Shown in pieces: positions 8,949 to 19,667 of a DNA stretch of 64,000 nucleotides. The translations under genes and the position numbers were made by a program. How positions within the stretch are numbered: position 1 is the stretch's first letter; each line of letters opens with the position of its first letter. The stretch is from the NCBI GenBank assembly GCA_012656075.1, contig JAAKBF010000227.1, positions 62,001 through 126,000 of the forward strand. The letters run 5' to 3'. Origin of the DNA: Phytophthora hibernalis (Eukaryota; Oomycota; Peronosporomycetes; Peronosporales; Peronosporaceae). The notes beneath the pieces were generated by a model that saw nothing but the letters and a program-made list of their open reading frames with translations, ran no database searches and was not told the origin of the DNA.

Positions 8949-11900
8949 TTACGATGCCATGCACGTAGCTTTCACCCAACTGACAGCGTCCTTGAGGTTG
9001 TTAGCCGCGTCGTCAGACCCAGAATCCTTGGCGTAACCATAGCGCTCCGAAGCTTCCTCGATGCAATCCGCCAACTTCTTCTCCAAAGCCTGCGTCTCCG
9101 CTGAGCGAAGGCTTGCCACAGCCACATCACCAACCAACTCCTCGTTCTTCTTAGCGAAGTGGTTCTTGATCTCGTAGTAGAAGTCCAACTTTGTCATGAA
9201 CTGACGCTTCACGTCCGTGTCCTTGTCGTCGACAAGCGGTGCCACGTCCTCTTTCTTCGTCTGCTTGTCCGTCGGCGGCGACGGGTTCGTAATTGGAGCC
9301 ACGTCGGTTGCTCCGGCCGCGCAGTGGTCGTACATCCACTGCACCAACACTTGATATTCATCGCTTGTGACCGCATCCTTGGCCAACGTTTGCAAACCGG
9401 CACTCACGCACTGGTAGGTGCGCTTGTAGCGGTACATCATAACTTCGTGCTCCTCGTCGGCACGGTCCTTGACCGTCTGCAAGTACTGGAAGATCTCAGC
9501 CGCGGAGATGGCAGGCGAGTTGTCAGTGTTGACAACCGAGATGGTCTCATTTGACGGCGCCAACAAGTTCCAGTCTCCGGTGCCGTAGTCGTTCAGGGGC
9601 ATGTCCGCCTTCTTGACGACCGGGACGTCTGGAGGAGGAACATTGGCATCGACTTGATCGGGCAGACCAACGAGTCCACTGATGATAGTTTCTTGATCAG
9701 GCGACGGTGGCAGCTCATTCAGAATGGGCCCCTCGGGGAGACCAAAGTTTCCAGTGGGTGCTTCTTCCCAACCCGTCCCCACAGCAGTCTCAGTTGGCCC
9801 TTCATCCAACCCGGTACCCGTCAAGGGGTTGAATCCGCTATCCTTGCCAATTGGCTGCGGGGCCTGGTCGATTTCAAGAGGACTGGGAGGTGCCACGACA
9901 TCGTCTCCATCAAACGTGGTCCATGGGCCTGCCAGAATCAATGGGAGAGGAGGAGGAGCCGCATCAGGCTGTTTGCCTAACAAGACCCATTGAGGAACGA
10001 CTTCAAATTGTTGGCTGCGATCAGGGCTGCAGTACCACAAGATGAAGTTCCCCACAGCATTTCCATCGTCAAAGCACAAGCCTGGCTTTGCGGGGTTGTA
10101 CAGCATCAGAGTTTCTGGATCAGGGATAAACCACTGGTTCTCGTTGCCTGGATCACACTCCCACAAGTGAGCTGTGCTGGTACCAGCGGACCAACCACCA
10201 CCGTCGTCCAGGCACAAACCCGGCTTGTTGACACTCCTGAACTCGCGTGTGCTAATGTCATATGAGAAGATTTGGTTGGGACTGTTTGGATCACACGGTT
10301 GGTACACGAACTTGGTCTCACCGTTGGAGTGGCCCCTCCGTCATCCAAGCACAAGTTTTTCTTCTGATGCGCTCGAATCAAGACCTTGTCTCCAGATTCA
10401 ACAAACTCCTTGTATTCGGAAATAGGATTGTCTGGCTTTGGACCCGGGTGATCCGGTTGAGGAAGCGAGGCAGGAGAAACGATATCGAAGTGTTGATTCG
10501 GGTTGTTGACGTCGCATGTCCAAAGCCAGAACTTTGTCTCGCCAGGCGTCGATCCACCACCATCGTCCAAGCACAAGTTGTCCTTGACTGGGTTTCGGAG
10601 CATCATGTTATCCTCGTCCAGCATGAACCACTGGTTTTGGTTGTTCTCATCGCACTCCCACAAATGAGCAGTCGTTTGAGCTGCAGACCAACCACCACCG
10701 TCGTCGATACACATCCCCGGTTTGTGAGCACTCCTGAATTGGTGTGTTCGAGGGTCGTACGTAAAGATTTGGTTTGGACTAGTGGGATCGCACACCTGGT
10801 TCGCAAACTTGGTCTCGCCGTTCGAGTGGCCGCCACCATCATCCACACACAAGTTGTTCTTGCCACGAATATGAAGCATGAACTCTCCGCCGGAATTGAG
10901 CAGATCGACATCATCATCAACTCCTGCAGCGATGAGCTTCTTCCTCTTTTCTTCGATCATCGCAGCACGTGGCAGTACCTCGAAGTGTTGGTTGGGGTTG
11001 TCATCGCTGCAAAACCAAAGTACATATTTGGTCGACCCGGCCGTCGCGCCACCACCGTCGTCGAAGCACAAATTGTCCTTCACGGGGTTGTGCAACATCA
11101 ACGTATCCTCGTCCATTACAAACCATTGGTTCTGGTTGTTTGGGTCGCAGTCCCACAAATGGGCCTGCGATCCTGCCGCGTTCCAAGCGCCACCGTCGTC
11201 GATGCACATACCCGGCTTGAAAGCACTGTTGAATTGATGCGTCATGGAATTGTACGTGAAGATTTGGTTGGGGCTGTCCGGGTTGCAAGGATGGTTGACA
11301 AACTTGGTTTCACCGTTTCTCTTTCCACCACCATCGTCGACACAAAGGTTGCCCTTCCCGCGGACGCGAAGCAGGATATCCTGGCCAGTAGCAAGAATAT
11401 CGACAGCAGTGTTGCCAGCGGCGATCTTTGCCTTCTTCTTCTCCTCCGCCATTGCTGCAACAGAGACAATTTCAAAGTGCTGGTTCGGGTTGTTATTATC
11501 GCAAGTCCACAACCGGTACTTGGTCTCACCAGGCCTGGAACCTCCACCATCGTCGAAGCACAAATTGTTCTTAGCAGGGTTCCGTAGCAACATGGTGTTC
11601 TCGTCCCACACGAACCACTGATTCTGGTTGTTCGGGTCGCAATCCCAAAGGTGAGTCTGGGTTTCGGCTGCGTTCCAACCGCCACCGTCGTCCATGCACA
11701 AGCCGGGTTTGCTCGCGCTATGGAACAAACGGGTATTGGCGTCGTACGTGAAGATCTGGTTCTGACTGTCGGGGTTGCACGGCATATCCACAAACTTAGT
11801 CGCGCCATTCCAGCGACCTCCTCCGTCGTCAGTGCACAAGTTTTTCTTGCTGTGAACACGGAACATGATCGGTTGGCCAGAGCGCAGAAGATCATCCTCG

Positions 11901-14587
11901 TCGTCCAGGCCAGCAGCAATCAGTCTCTGCTTCCTCTGCTCCAACATCGTTTCTTGCGAAAGGATCTCGAAGTGTTGGTTCTGGTTGTCATTGTTGCAAT
12001 ACCACATCACATACTTCGTCTGGCCAGCCACCGTGCCTCCACCATCGTCAAAGCACAAGTTATCCTTGATCGGGTTACGCAACATCATTGTGTCTTCGTC
12101 CAGTACGAACCACTGATTTTGGTTGTTAGGATCGCAATCCCAAAGGTGAGCCTGCGATCCTGCCGCATTCCAAGCTCCGCCATCGTCAATGCACAAATTC
12201 GGCTTGCTTGCACTGCGGAACTGGCGAGCCTTGGCGTCGTACGTGAACGCTTGGTTCGGACTGGTCGGGTCGCACGGTTGATCGTTAAACTTTGTGGCTC
12301 CATTCCAGCGACCACCTCCATCGTCAACGCACAAATTGTCCTTCCCACGGACACGGAGCATGATCTTTTTCCAGAGTTGAGGAGATCCAGGTCGTCGTCG
12401 ATGCCCATTGCGATCCTCTTTTTCCTCTTCTCTTCGGCGAATGTAGCACGAGGAATGATCTCAAAGTGCTGGTTCTGATTGTTATCGTCGCAGTTCCACA
12501 TGACAAACCTGCTAGCACCCGGCGTCGTACCACCGCCATCATCAAAGCACAAGTTTGCCTTCATGGGGTTATGCAGCATCAAAGTATCTTCATCCAGTAT
12601 GAACCATTGGTTCTGATTGTTTGGATCGCAGTACCAGAGGTGCGCCTGCGATCCAGCCGCGTTCCAAGCACCACCATCATCAATACAAAATCCCGGCTTG
12701 TTAACGTTCTCAAACTCGTGCGTCAGGACGTTGTACTTGAACACTTGGTTTGGACTGTCAGCATCGCAAGGTTGGTCCACGAACTTGGTCACCGCAGCAC
12801 CCCAACCTCCTCCATCATCGACGCACAGGTTTTTCTTCCCACGGACGCGAAGCATGATTTCTTGGCCAGACGTGAGGACATCGTAAGCGGTCACTCCGAG
12901 TCTCTTCGTCTTTTCCGCAAGTAGTGATGCTCGAGAAACGATCTCGAAGTGCTGGTTCACGTTGTTGTTGTCGCAGTTCCACATGACGAACTTGCTAGCT
13001 CCGGGCGTGGTGCCACCGCCATCGTCAAAGCAAAGATTGTCTTTCATGGGATTGCGAAGCATCAGCGTTGATTCATCTAACACTAACCATTGGTTTTGGT
13101 TACCAGCGTCACAGTACCACAAATGTGCAGTGGTTCCAGCAGCACTCGAAGACCCGCCGTCGTCAATACACAAACCCGGTTTGTTGACACTCTGGAATTC
13201 GAGTGACCTGACGTCGTACTTGAAGACCTGGTTCACGCTGGTTGGGTTGCACGGTTTGTTCACGAACTTTGTTACTGCAGCACCCCAGCCACCACCATCA
13301 TCGATACACAGGTTGTTCTTCCCACGAACACGAAGCATGACGTCTTCACCCGACAGAAGAAGGTCGTACGGAGTAGGTCCCGTCTTCTTCTTCGCCTCGA
13401 GCAGTGCCGCTCGTTCCACCACCTCGAAGTGCTGGTTAACGTTGTTGTTGTCGCAGTACCACAAGACGAACTTGCTCGCACCTGCCATCGTGCCACCGCC
13501 GTCATCAAGACACAAATTGTCCTTCACTGGGTTCTTCAGCATCAGCGTGGACTCGTCCATATCGAACCACTGGTTCTGGTTGTTGATATCGCAGTACCAT
13601 AGATGGACTTTGGTTCCTGCTGCATTCCAAGAACCTCCATCGTCAATACACAGACCTGGTTTGCTCACACTCTCAAAGCCGCCCGTCTTGATGTTATACT
13701 TGAACGCTTGGTTCGGACTGTTCGGGTTGCAAGGCATGTCGACGAACTTTGTCGTGGCCGCCCACCAGCTTCCTCCGTCGTCGACGCACATATTCTTTCC
13801 GCGGACACGGAACATGATCTCTTGGCCAGACACCATGAGGTCGTACATGGTCGTTCCCACTTTTTCTTCTTCTCCTCCGCCATGGCAGCACGAGAAACCA
13901 CCTCAAAGTGCTGGTTCTGGTTGTTGTTGTCGCAGTTCCACAAATGGTACTTGCTCGCGCCGCCTCCATCGTCGAAACACAAGTTGTTCTTGACGGGGTT
14001 CTTCATCATGAGCGTTTTGGGATCCATGACGAACCACTGGTTTGGTTGTTCGGGTCACAGTACCACAAGTGCGCCTCCGAGCCACCCGCGTTCCATGAAC
14101 CACCGTCGTCAATGCACATACCCGGCTTGTAGACACTGGCAAACTCGCGCGTGCCGGCGTCGTACTTGAAAATCTGGTTGGGGCTGCTGGGGTTGCACGG
14201 TTTGTTGGTGAACTTGGACGCACCAATGGCCCAGGCACCACCGTCATCTACACACAGATTGTTCTTGCCACGGACGCGGAGCATGATCTCTTGACCCGAA
14301 TTGAGGAGACTCACATCGGACTTGACGTCCGAAACGTATTTGCTCTCTAGAAACATCCCGGACGGTGCTGAAGCTCGTTCGGCAGCGATCCGTGCGGTTT
14401 CCAGATAGGAGCTCCAGCCTTGGTACATGGCGACGGCACTGCCGACGCAGAGCACCGTACCTGCCGTTGCTAGTACGGCCTTTCTCCATTTACTACTTGA
14501 AGACCGAACTGGTGCCGGAGGCAACACAGCATCCGACTCGATGGTCTTGACGGCGTTGGGGTCACTCCCGTAGGAGAGTAACGACAT
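8949..14587 (-). CDS. Membrane-anchored protein with nine tandem ricin-B-like beta-trefoil lectin units
   Basis: The product is about 1,880 residues, with start MSLLSYGSDP at 14587. A basic cytoplasmic tail (SSSSKWRKAV) and one hydrophobic segment (residues about 38-55) suggest a type II membrane anchor or uncleaved signal. Nine units of about 160 residues follow (DNA period about 480-500 bp). Each has three C-x-DDGGG subdomains ending in NQ[IVA]F, NQWF and NQHF, i.e. QxW-like motifs of a beta-trefoil; units are linked by charged helices (EEKRKK). A Pro-rich spacer and a helical Cys-containing C-terminal region (about 9,000-9,900) come last. Single-base deletions near 14045, 13860, 12370 and 10335 shift the frame, the 13860 and 12370 ones in A/G runs, while neighbouring repeats give the expected spacing; these look like assembly errors. 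The likely role is carbohydrate binding at the cell surface or in the secretory path. Ligand unknown. Confidence 0.85.
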
Positions 14588-16960
14588 GGTTGCTTCACTG
14601 CAAACTATTCACTCGATTTACAGATACTTGACTTGAGACAACGACGTGATAGCTTGCGCGCAAATTCACTACTGAGTCTCGTGCAGGACTTTTAGGATTC
14701 GGCTCCAGTCGGCCATGGCAGCGATCTTGGTGCTCAAAGGGCTCACAAGAGACTCTTCCCGACTCGTGAGAACCGCACATGGATAATGAACGGCGACGGT
14801 GGCCTCGATTGAAGGTCGCCTTAGATCCAAACACAAAGGATCTTGAATGGTGTCAAACGGCGGCAAAGCGTCAAGCAAAGAGACGCCAATCTTTCATCGA
14901 AACGAGCGGTCCATGGCAACCGGCGCTGCTTGGATAAGATACCAACGGTGGTGGTAGACTACCGATCAGGACTCCTTGTAATGAAAAGAGCGATGAAGTC
15001 TTCACCTCGAGACAACTCTGAGAATGTTTCTTGGCGCCGAAGTAGAAGATCAGCCTGGTCATGAATCATGATTCATGATTCATGAACGCAGTATTCGGTA
15101 GTTGTCACCGAAGTTGGCAGCGACCACGTCGGGTCATTATAATACCATGAAGCACACTTTGCATCGTGCACGGCCATCCACACCAGTTCACTCTTCAATT
15201 CTATCACCACTCTTCAATACTATGCGGGTTTCATGTGATGCTGCTTTCGGATACCTTTGATCAAGTTTTGATAACGTGTCATTATTTTTTTGCAAATATT
15301 GGCGAGCGGAAATCGGGTTTTGTCGGCAAACCTTGCATGACTATCCGATAATAGGCTTCCAAGCCGCGTTAACTTCGTCACACTTCAGAGCGTGTGCCCG
15401 TTGCTCTTCATGCGCGTCACGCATTGCATTTCCGGTGGCTGGAATTGAGCAGACTGACAGAAAAAAATTGTGGCGTTCGAACATGACACCCTCCGAACTG
15501 GTTCTTTCTGTGTCTTGACGCAGTATGTTGCTGCTGGGTGGAGTTTGTCCGCACGAGTGGCCAAGCTGTGTCTGTCGTGACGGACTCGAATTATTGCGAC
15601 TACATGAAAGCAAACATGTGCCGTCATTTGTGATGGTATATTTGTATGTTGACCAGATGAATGGGTTTCCGCGATTGCGCGGTGTTGCCCGTCATCGATA
15701 AAGATCAAAGGACCGTAGTTATCTTGCTAAACGCAAGACATGGGCGTTGATCCACAGACTCTGTCGGCTCTGCGCCGTGGGTACTGTTCAGCAAACGTTG
15801 ACCAAAGTTGGAGCTCGTCACAGTCCTCGTTCGTGTCGCTGACAGGAATATGAAGCCCATGTGTCTTCCATCATCAAGAAGACCGTGACCTGCGTGCAGT
15901 AGCAGTCAGCACAGTCAACCAACTGCAACGACCCGAGTCGATAAAGGCAGCACCTCGTTGAGGCGGTGGCTTGCCCTCGTTTGCTGCACACGACCGATGA
16001 GCAGCAACGAGTCTTTCGTGCCCTTGTCGGTCCGGATCTGCGTTGCTGAGACTGACGCCCTCGCTCGATGCAACGACGCGCTGTAACAAACGCTCGAGGG
16101 ATTCGCATCTGTTGAAGCGAATGAGTCAGGGTCTCCGGTCTCCACACGCTCGTTTTCCTCCGCGTAAAGGTGTCTGATGGATGGCACGGTCGCCACGAAT
16201 GTGCACACCCTGAGATCTGAGCGAGCGTACAGTAACCAGAACTTTTGCTCGGGTTTAAATCTTGTCAACAACGGTGTACATGTACCTGGTGGATAATGGT
16301 CACGTTGGCGTGCTCTGCCATAGAGCACCCACCGCTCGCACCCCAGCAAGCGAGGAAGGTTTCGGCCACCTGCACATGCAAGGTATCAAGCACCGCATGA
16401 TATGCCGCTACAAATCTTCGGCGGCAAAGAAGCAGTCTCCATGGCGCGACCCGCTCTCCATGCGTAAGCAGGGAATCAAGCGAACTGGGTCAAGTTCAAG
16501 TATCTGCAGTCCTCTTTCGAGACCAGGTTCGAGCGTACCACCACGTCGAATGGCTAACGAAATTTTGCCATCACTACCATTGTCATTACCATGCAAGAAC
16601 TGCTTGCCAAGCAGACACCTCGCCACTTGCTGCCCGTAGTCATCAGCTGCAAACAAGCCCTGCTTGTTCATCTACAGCGTGGTGCCATTCGCCGGCTGGC
16701 GCCTTACGGACATCGGCACTGCTCGGTTTGCAATCCGGTTTCGGCAGGTGGTCCCGCCGCTCTAGACGGGGCGAGTGCGAGTTTTTGCAAGGCCTGTGAG
16801 TCAAGCCTTCATCCAGCCGCTGGCTTTGACCGTGATCGCCGGCATCTGGTTGCGGCGGCCTTGCTTGGGGATCTGGAGTCCATCTTCCTCCCTTTGTTCC
16901 GAGTTTCTCGCGGGGTCACAATCCAACTCGCCAAAGTCTCCGCTCACCGCTTTAACAACC
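14588..16960 (+). other. Intergenic region, no supported gene
   Basis: About 2.4 kb separates the lectin start from the Cys/His-repeat gene. Open frames on both strands here are short, overlap each other and show no domain I recognise. A near-palindrome is present at 15059-15085 (listed separately). The first few hundred bases above 14587 must carry the lectin gene promoter, but no clear initiator or TATA element stands out. Confidence 0.5.
15059..15085. repeat. Near-perfect palindrome of ATTCATG units
   Basis: The 27-base stretch starting TCATGAATCATGATTCATG reads almost identically on both strands and consists of overlapping 7-bp ATTCATG/CATGAAT repeats. It could form a cruciform or be a paired binding site, but nothing beside it shows which. 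Confidence 0.7.
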
Positions 16961-17712
16961 ATGTTCCAGCTCACCGACTCGCTGCTGCGTGGGGTCATGC
17001 ACCACCGCGCGCGGTTCCCACTGGAGCTCCGTCACTATTCGAGCCGCCAAAGCAGCTCGCACTACCCGAGTCGGACACCACTAGTGTGGCGTCCACGACG
17101 CCCAGTGACGCGTCTTCAGTCTCCACTCCTGTACTACGTGAACGCATGAGTCTGAGCTTCATCACCAACCCGCACACGACCGACGTGCCGCCCGTCATGT
17201 GCTCCAAGAAGAACTGCTACCGTTCGGCTAACAGCCTCTTCGGCGCCTTCTGCGAGTTCCACAAGCCCAGTCGCCTCTGCAAGGTGCCGGAGTGCCGCAA
17301 GTGCGCCAAGACCGGCGGCTACTGCATCTCGCACGGAGGTGGTCGACGGTGTCGTCACGACGGCTGCATCAAGAGTGCCAAGGAGGGTGGCTTCTGTATC
17401 GCCCACGGAGGTGGTAAACGCTGCCGCGAAGACAACTGCTCCAAGTCGGCACTGGCCGGCGGGTTATGCTCTGCTCACGGCGGTGGAAAACGCTGCGGCG
17501 CGGCCGACTGCGCCAAGACGGCGCTCAAGGGCGGCCTGTGTATCGCCCATGGAGGAGGCAGGAGGTGTGAAGTCGTGGACTGCACCAAAAGTGCGGTGGG
17601 TGGCCACCTGTGCGTCTCGCACGGAGGCGGCCGACGCTGCCGGGAAGCTGATTGCAACAAGGGCGCCGTTCGACGAGGAGTGTGCATCCGTCACGGTGCA
17701 CGACAAGATTAA
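16961..17712 (+). CDS. Tandem Cys/His-repeat protein (WRKY19-like zinc-finger repeats)
   Basis: The best start is ATG 16961 in an AACAACCATG context (MFQLTDSLLRG), followed by a Ser/Thr/Pro-rich linker and seven 24-residue repeats of the pattern C-x4-C-x11-C-x2-H, most ending HGGG(R/K)(R/K)C, from 17200 to the TAA at 17712. The start lies one frame off the repeats, so one base is probably missing between about 16980 and 17040; a longer in-frame reading begins at 16591 but its first 120 residues look unlike protein. These repeats are abundant in oomycete and diatom proteins annotated as 'WRKY transcription factor 19-like', though the WRKY domain itself is absent. The regular Cys/His spacing implies zinc binding; DNA binding is inferred only. 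Confidence 0.75.
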
Positions 17713-18208
17713 CGGAGACCGACCACCTCATCAGTTTAGTATAAGGTCGTGTAAATGCATGCAAAAATTCATCACCACCCAGTTGACTCTCGTCCTCTTT
17801 CGTGCAAAGCTGAGCGCGGGGTTGTCCGACGCGGTCTTCATGACGAATGCTTTTCGCGACGGACTGCGTGACTCACCAGCCCAGATGCTCGCGACACATC
17901 TTTGGAGGCGATACGGAGTGGGTATTCCTCGGGGTGTGATTGAATTGATCACCTACGGATAAGACTCCGGACGTGCTCGTAATGCTGCAGTCCAGCTGCT
18001 GGGTGCACGCCCGAGTTTGACTCACAATTGCTAAGCAATTTGTCTGGCTTGCCATAGGGCTTCTCGCTCACTTTGCGGGTCCCTCGAGAAGCCGGACGGC
18101 TGAGATCGCCAAGCGGGCTTTGCGCTCAGGTGAGTCAACGAGCGGTGCCCGTAAACTGAAAAGCTCGGCGGCATCTGCACGAAAAACACACACAATATTT
18201 AGGCGCCG
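17713..18208 (+). other. Intergenic region
   Basis: No coding frame with recognisable similarity. It must contain the 3' end of the Cys/His-repeat gene and the promoter of the HTH-AMMECR1 gene. Confidence 0.4.
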
Positions 18209-19414
18209 ATGAATCAAGTGGCGGACCGAATTTGGCCAGCGTAGGTGCTGCAAGTACGATACAAGTACAATACAACCTCGGTACACTTATAATTCCAACA
18301 GCACAGCAGAAAAGAAGCCGCTGCGTCGACGCAGTTGGAGGCGGCGATTGACGCCGTCACAAGCGGCGCCATGTCGCTTCGTGAGGCTGCACGCAAGTTC
18401 GACGTGCCCCGGACGACGCTGCAGCGTCGCGTGCAGCGCCGCGAGTCGGAGGCGTCGACTGTGGCGTCGGAGGTCAAGGCGGAACCTGGGACAGTTGATT
18501 GCAATGCTCAGAGCGACACGAGCGGCGAGGAAACTGCAGAAGTTTATGCGGAGGTGAAAGAAGACGCTGCAAAGACAGAGCGAGAAGTGGATGCATCTAA
18601 CTTACGACCACAAAAACCTCACCTTGAAGCTACGTGGTCACTCTTCCGCAATAGTGACCCTTCATCTCGTAAAATTCTCAGATCCGCTTTAACGAAGATG
18701 GCGAGTGCCGCGATGGTCGTGTACTGCTTCGACACGCTGCAGTCGCACTTCGACGGGGGCGGCGCGCCCACTCCGCGCTTCGACGTGCAGCAGGAATAGT
18801 ACGCTAGGTCACCACCTACCTATAACAAAGAAAACTCTAACCTTCCTTTCAATTTCTGCCCATAGTCCGCTGTTCGTGACGTGGGAGATCGAGGAACAAG
18901 GTGGCACCCACCTACGTGGCTGCATCGGCACTTTAACCCCACGAACCTGCGCAATTTGCGTGATTTCACCTTCAAAAGTGCACTACGTGACCGTCGCTTC
19001 GACCCCATTGGGCCTCAGGAGCTGCACCGCTTGCACTGCTCCGTGTCGCTGCTCGTGGACTACCAGGACGCCGACAGCTACGACGACTGGGAGGTGCATA
19101 CAGTTAGATAGGTAGTTGTTGTTTAGTATCTCTAACGTATTGGTTGCTAGGTCGGTGTGCATGGGATCATCATCGAGTTTAGTGACTCGGGAGGGAACGA
19201 GTTCAGCGCCACGTACCTGCCGCAAGTGGCTCCGGAGCAAGGCTGGACGCACCTGGAGACGGTCACGTCGCTCATGAGGAAGGCTGGATACCGCCGCAGT
19301 GTTACTGAGGATATGCTGGAGACTGTCAAGGTCACGCGCTACCGCAGCTCTATCCACAAGCTCACGTACCAGCAGTACCTCTCCCTCAAACAAGGGATAC
19401 TGGACAGTGCGTGA
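18209..19414 (+). CDS. Psq-type helix-turn-helix fused to AMMECR1 domain
   Basis: Proposed exons: 18209-18240, 18307 (or 18310)-18798, 18866-19093, 19151-19414. Exon 2 has no in-frame ATG before 18371, and exon 1 (MNQVADRIWP) joins it in frame through a GTAGGT donor. Residues about 20-55 form a Psq/CENP-B-type HTH (MSLREAARKFDVPRTTLQRR). After a charged linker the AMMECR1 domain begins at MASAAMVVYCFDTL, with the signature LRGCIGT in exon 3, DWEVGVHGI across the last junction and YLPQVAPEQGW in exon 4. One A is missing in the CGAACC run near 18950, shifting the frame mid-domain. AMMECR1 proteins are conserved from archaea to man and of uncertain biochemical role; the HTH suggests a nuclear, DNA-bound version. 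The two halves are in one uninterrupted frame. Confidence 0.8.
18241..18309 (+). other. Intron with tandem NAGNAG-type acceptor
   Basis: The GTAGGT donor at 18241 pairs with AG at 18306 or 18309 (CACAGCAG). Both acceptors keep the frame and differ by one codon (Arg+Lys versus Lys), so both isoforms may be made. Inferred from sequence only. Confidence 0.5.
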
Positions 19415-19667
19415 GCTGCACTGTCGATGCGTACGTTTGCATATTTAGCTGGTTCCTGAGCATCATTCACTTTTTATTTGGTTGCTCTTCGTGGTTTGCA
19501 TCCATCTTCTCCTTGTCTGGATGGTTATGGTCTCTGTTCATTTAACGCATTGGTTGTGTCCGCTGCATCTGCCGGTTCAATTCACACGCAGGTCGAAAGG
19601 GATGCTTTCACTTACCATGGGTGAGGAGCATCCGCCTGGAGTATTGGTGGCGGCAATGATAGCGAGC

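Noticed and set aside
9159..13993. Long plus-strand open frames opposite the lectin array
   Set aside because: Their repetitive content follows the repeat period of the real minus-strand gene; no independent motifs.
8320..14587. CRISPR array from regular repeats
   Set aside because: The 20-bp array has no unique spacers, and the 490-bp periodicity encodes protein domains; the sequence is eukaryotic.
15818..16640. Possible protein genes between the lectin and Cys/His-repeat genes
   Set aside because: Frames on both strands overlap, are Arg/Ser-rich without motifs, and lack good start contexts.
16591..16960. In-frame N-terminal extension of the Cys/His-repeat protein
   Set aside because: Composition is unlike the rest and ATG 16961 with a strong context plus one missing base explains the start better.
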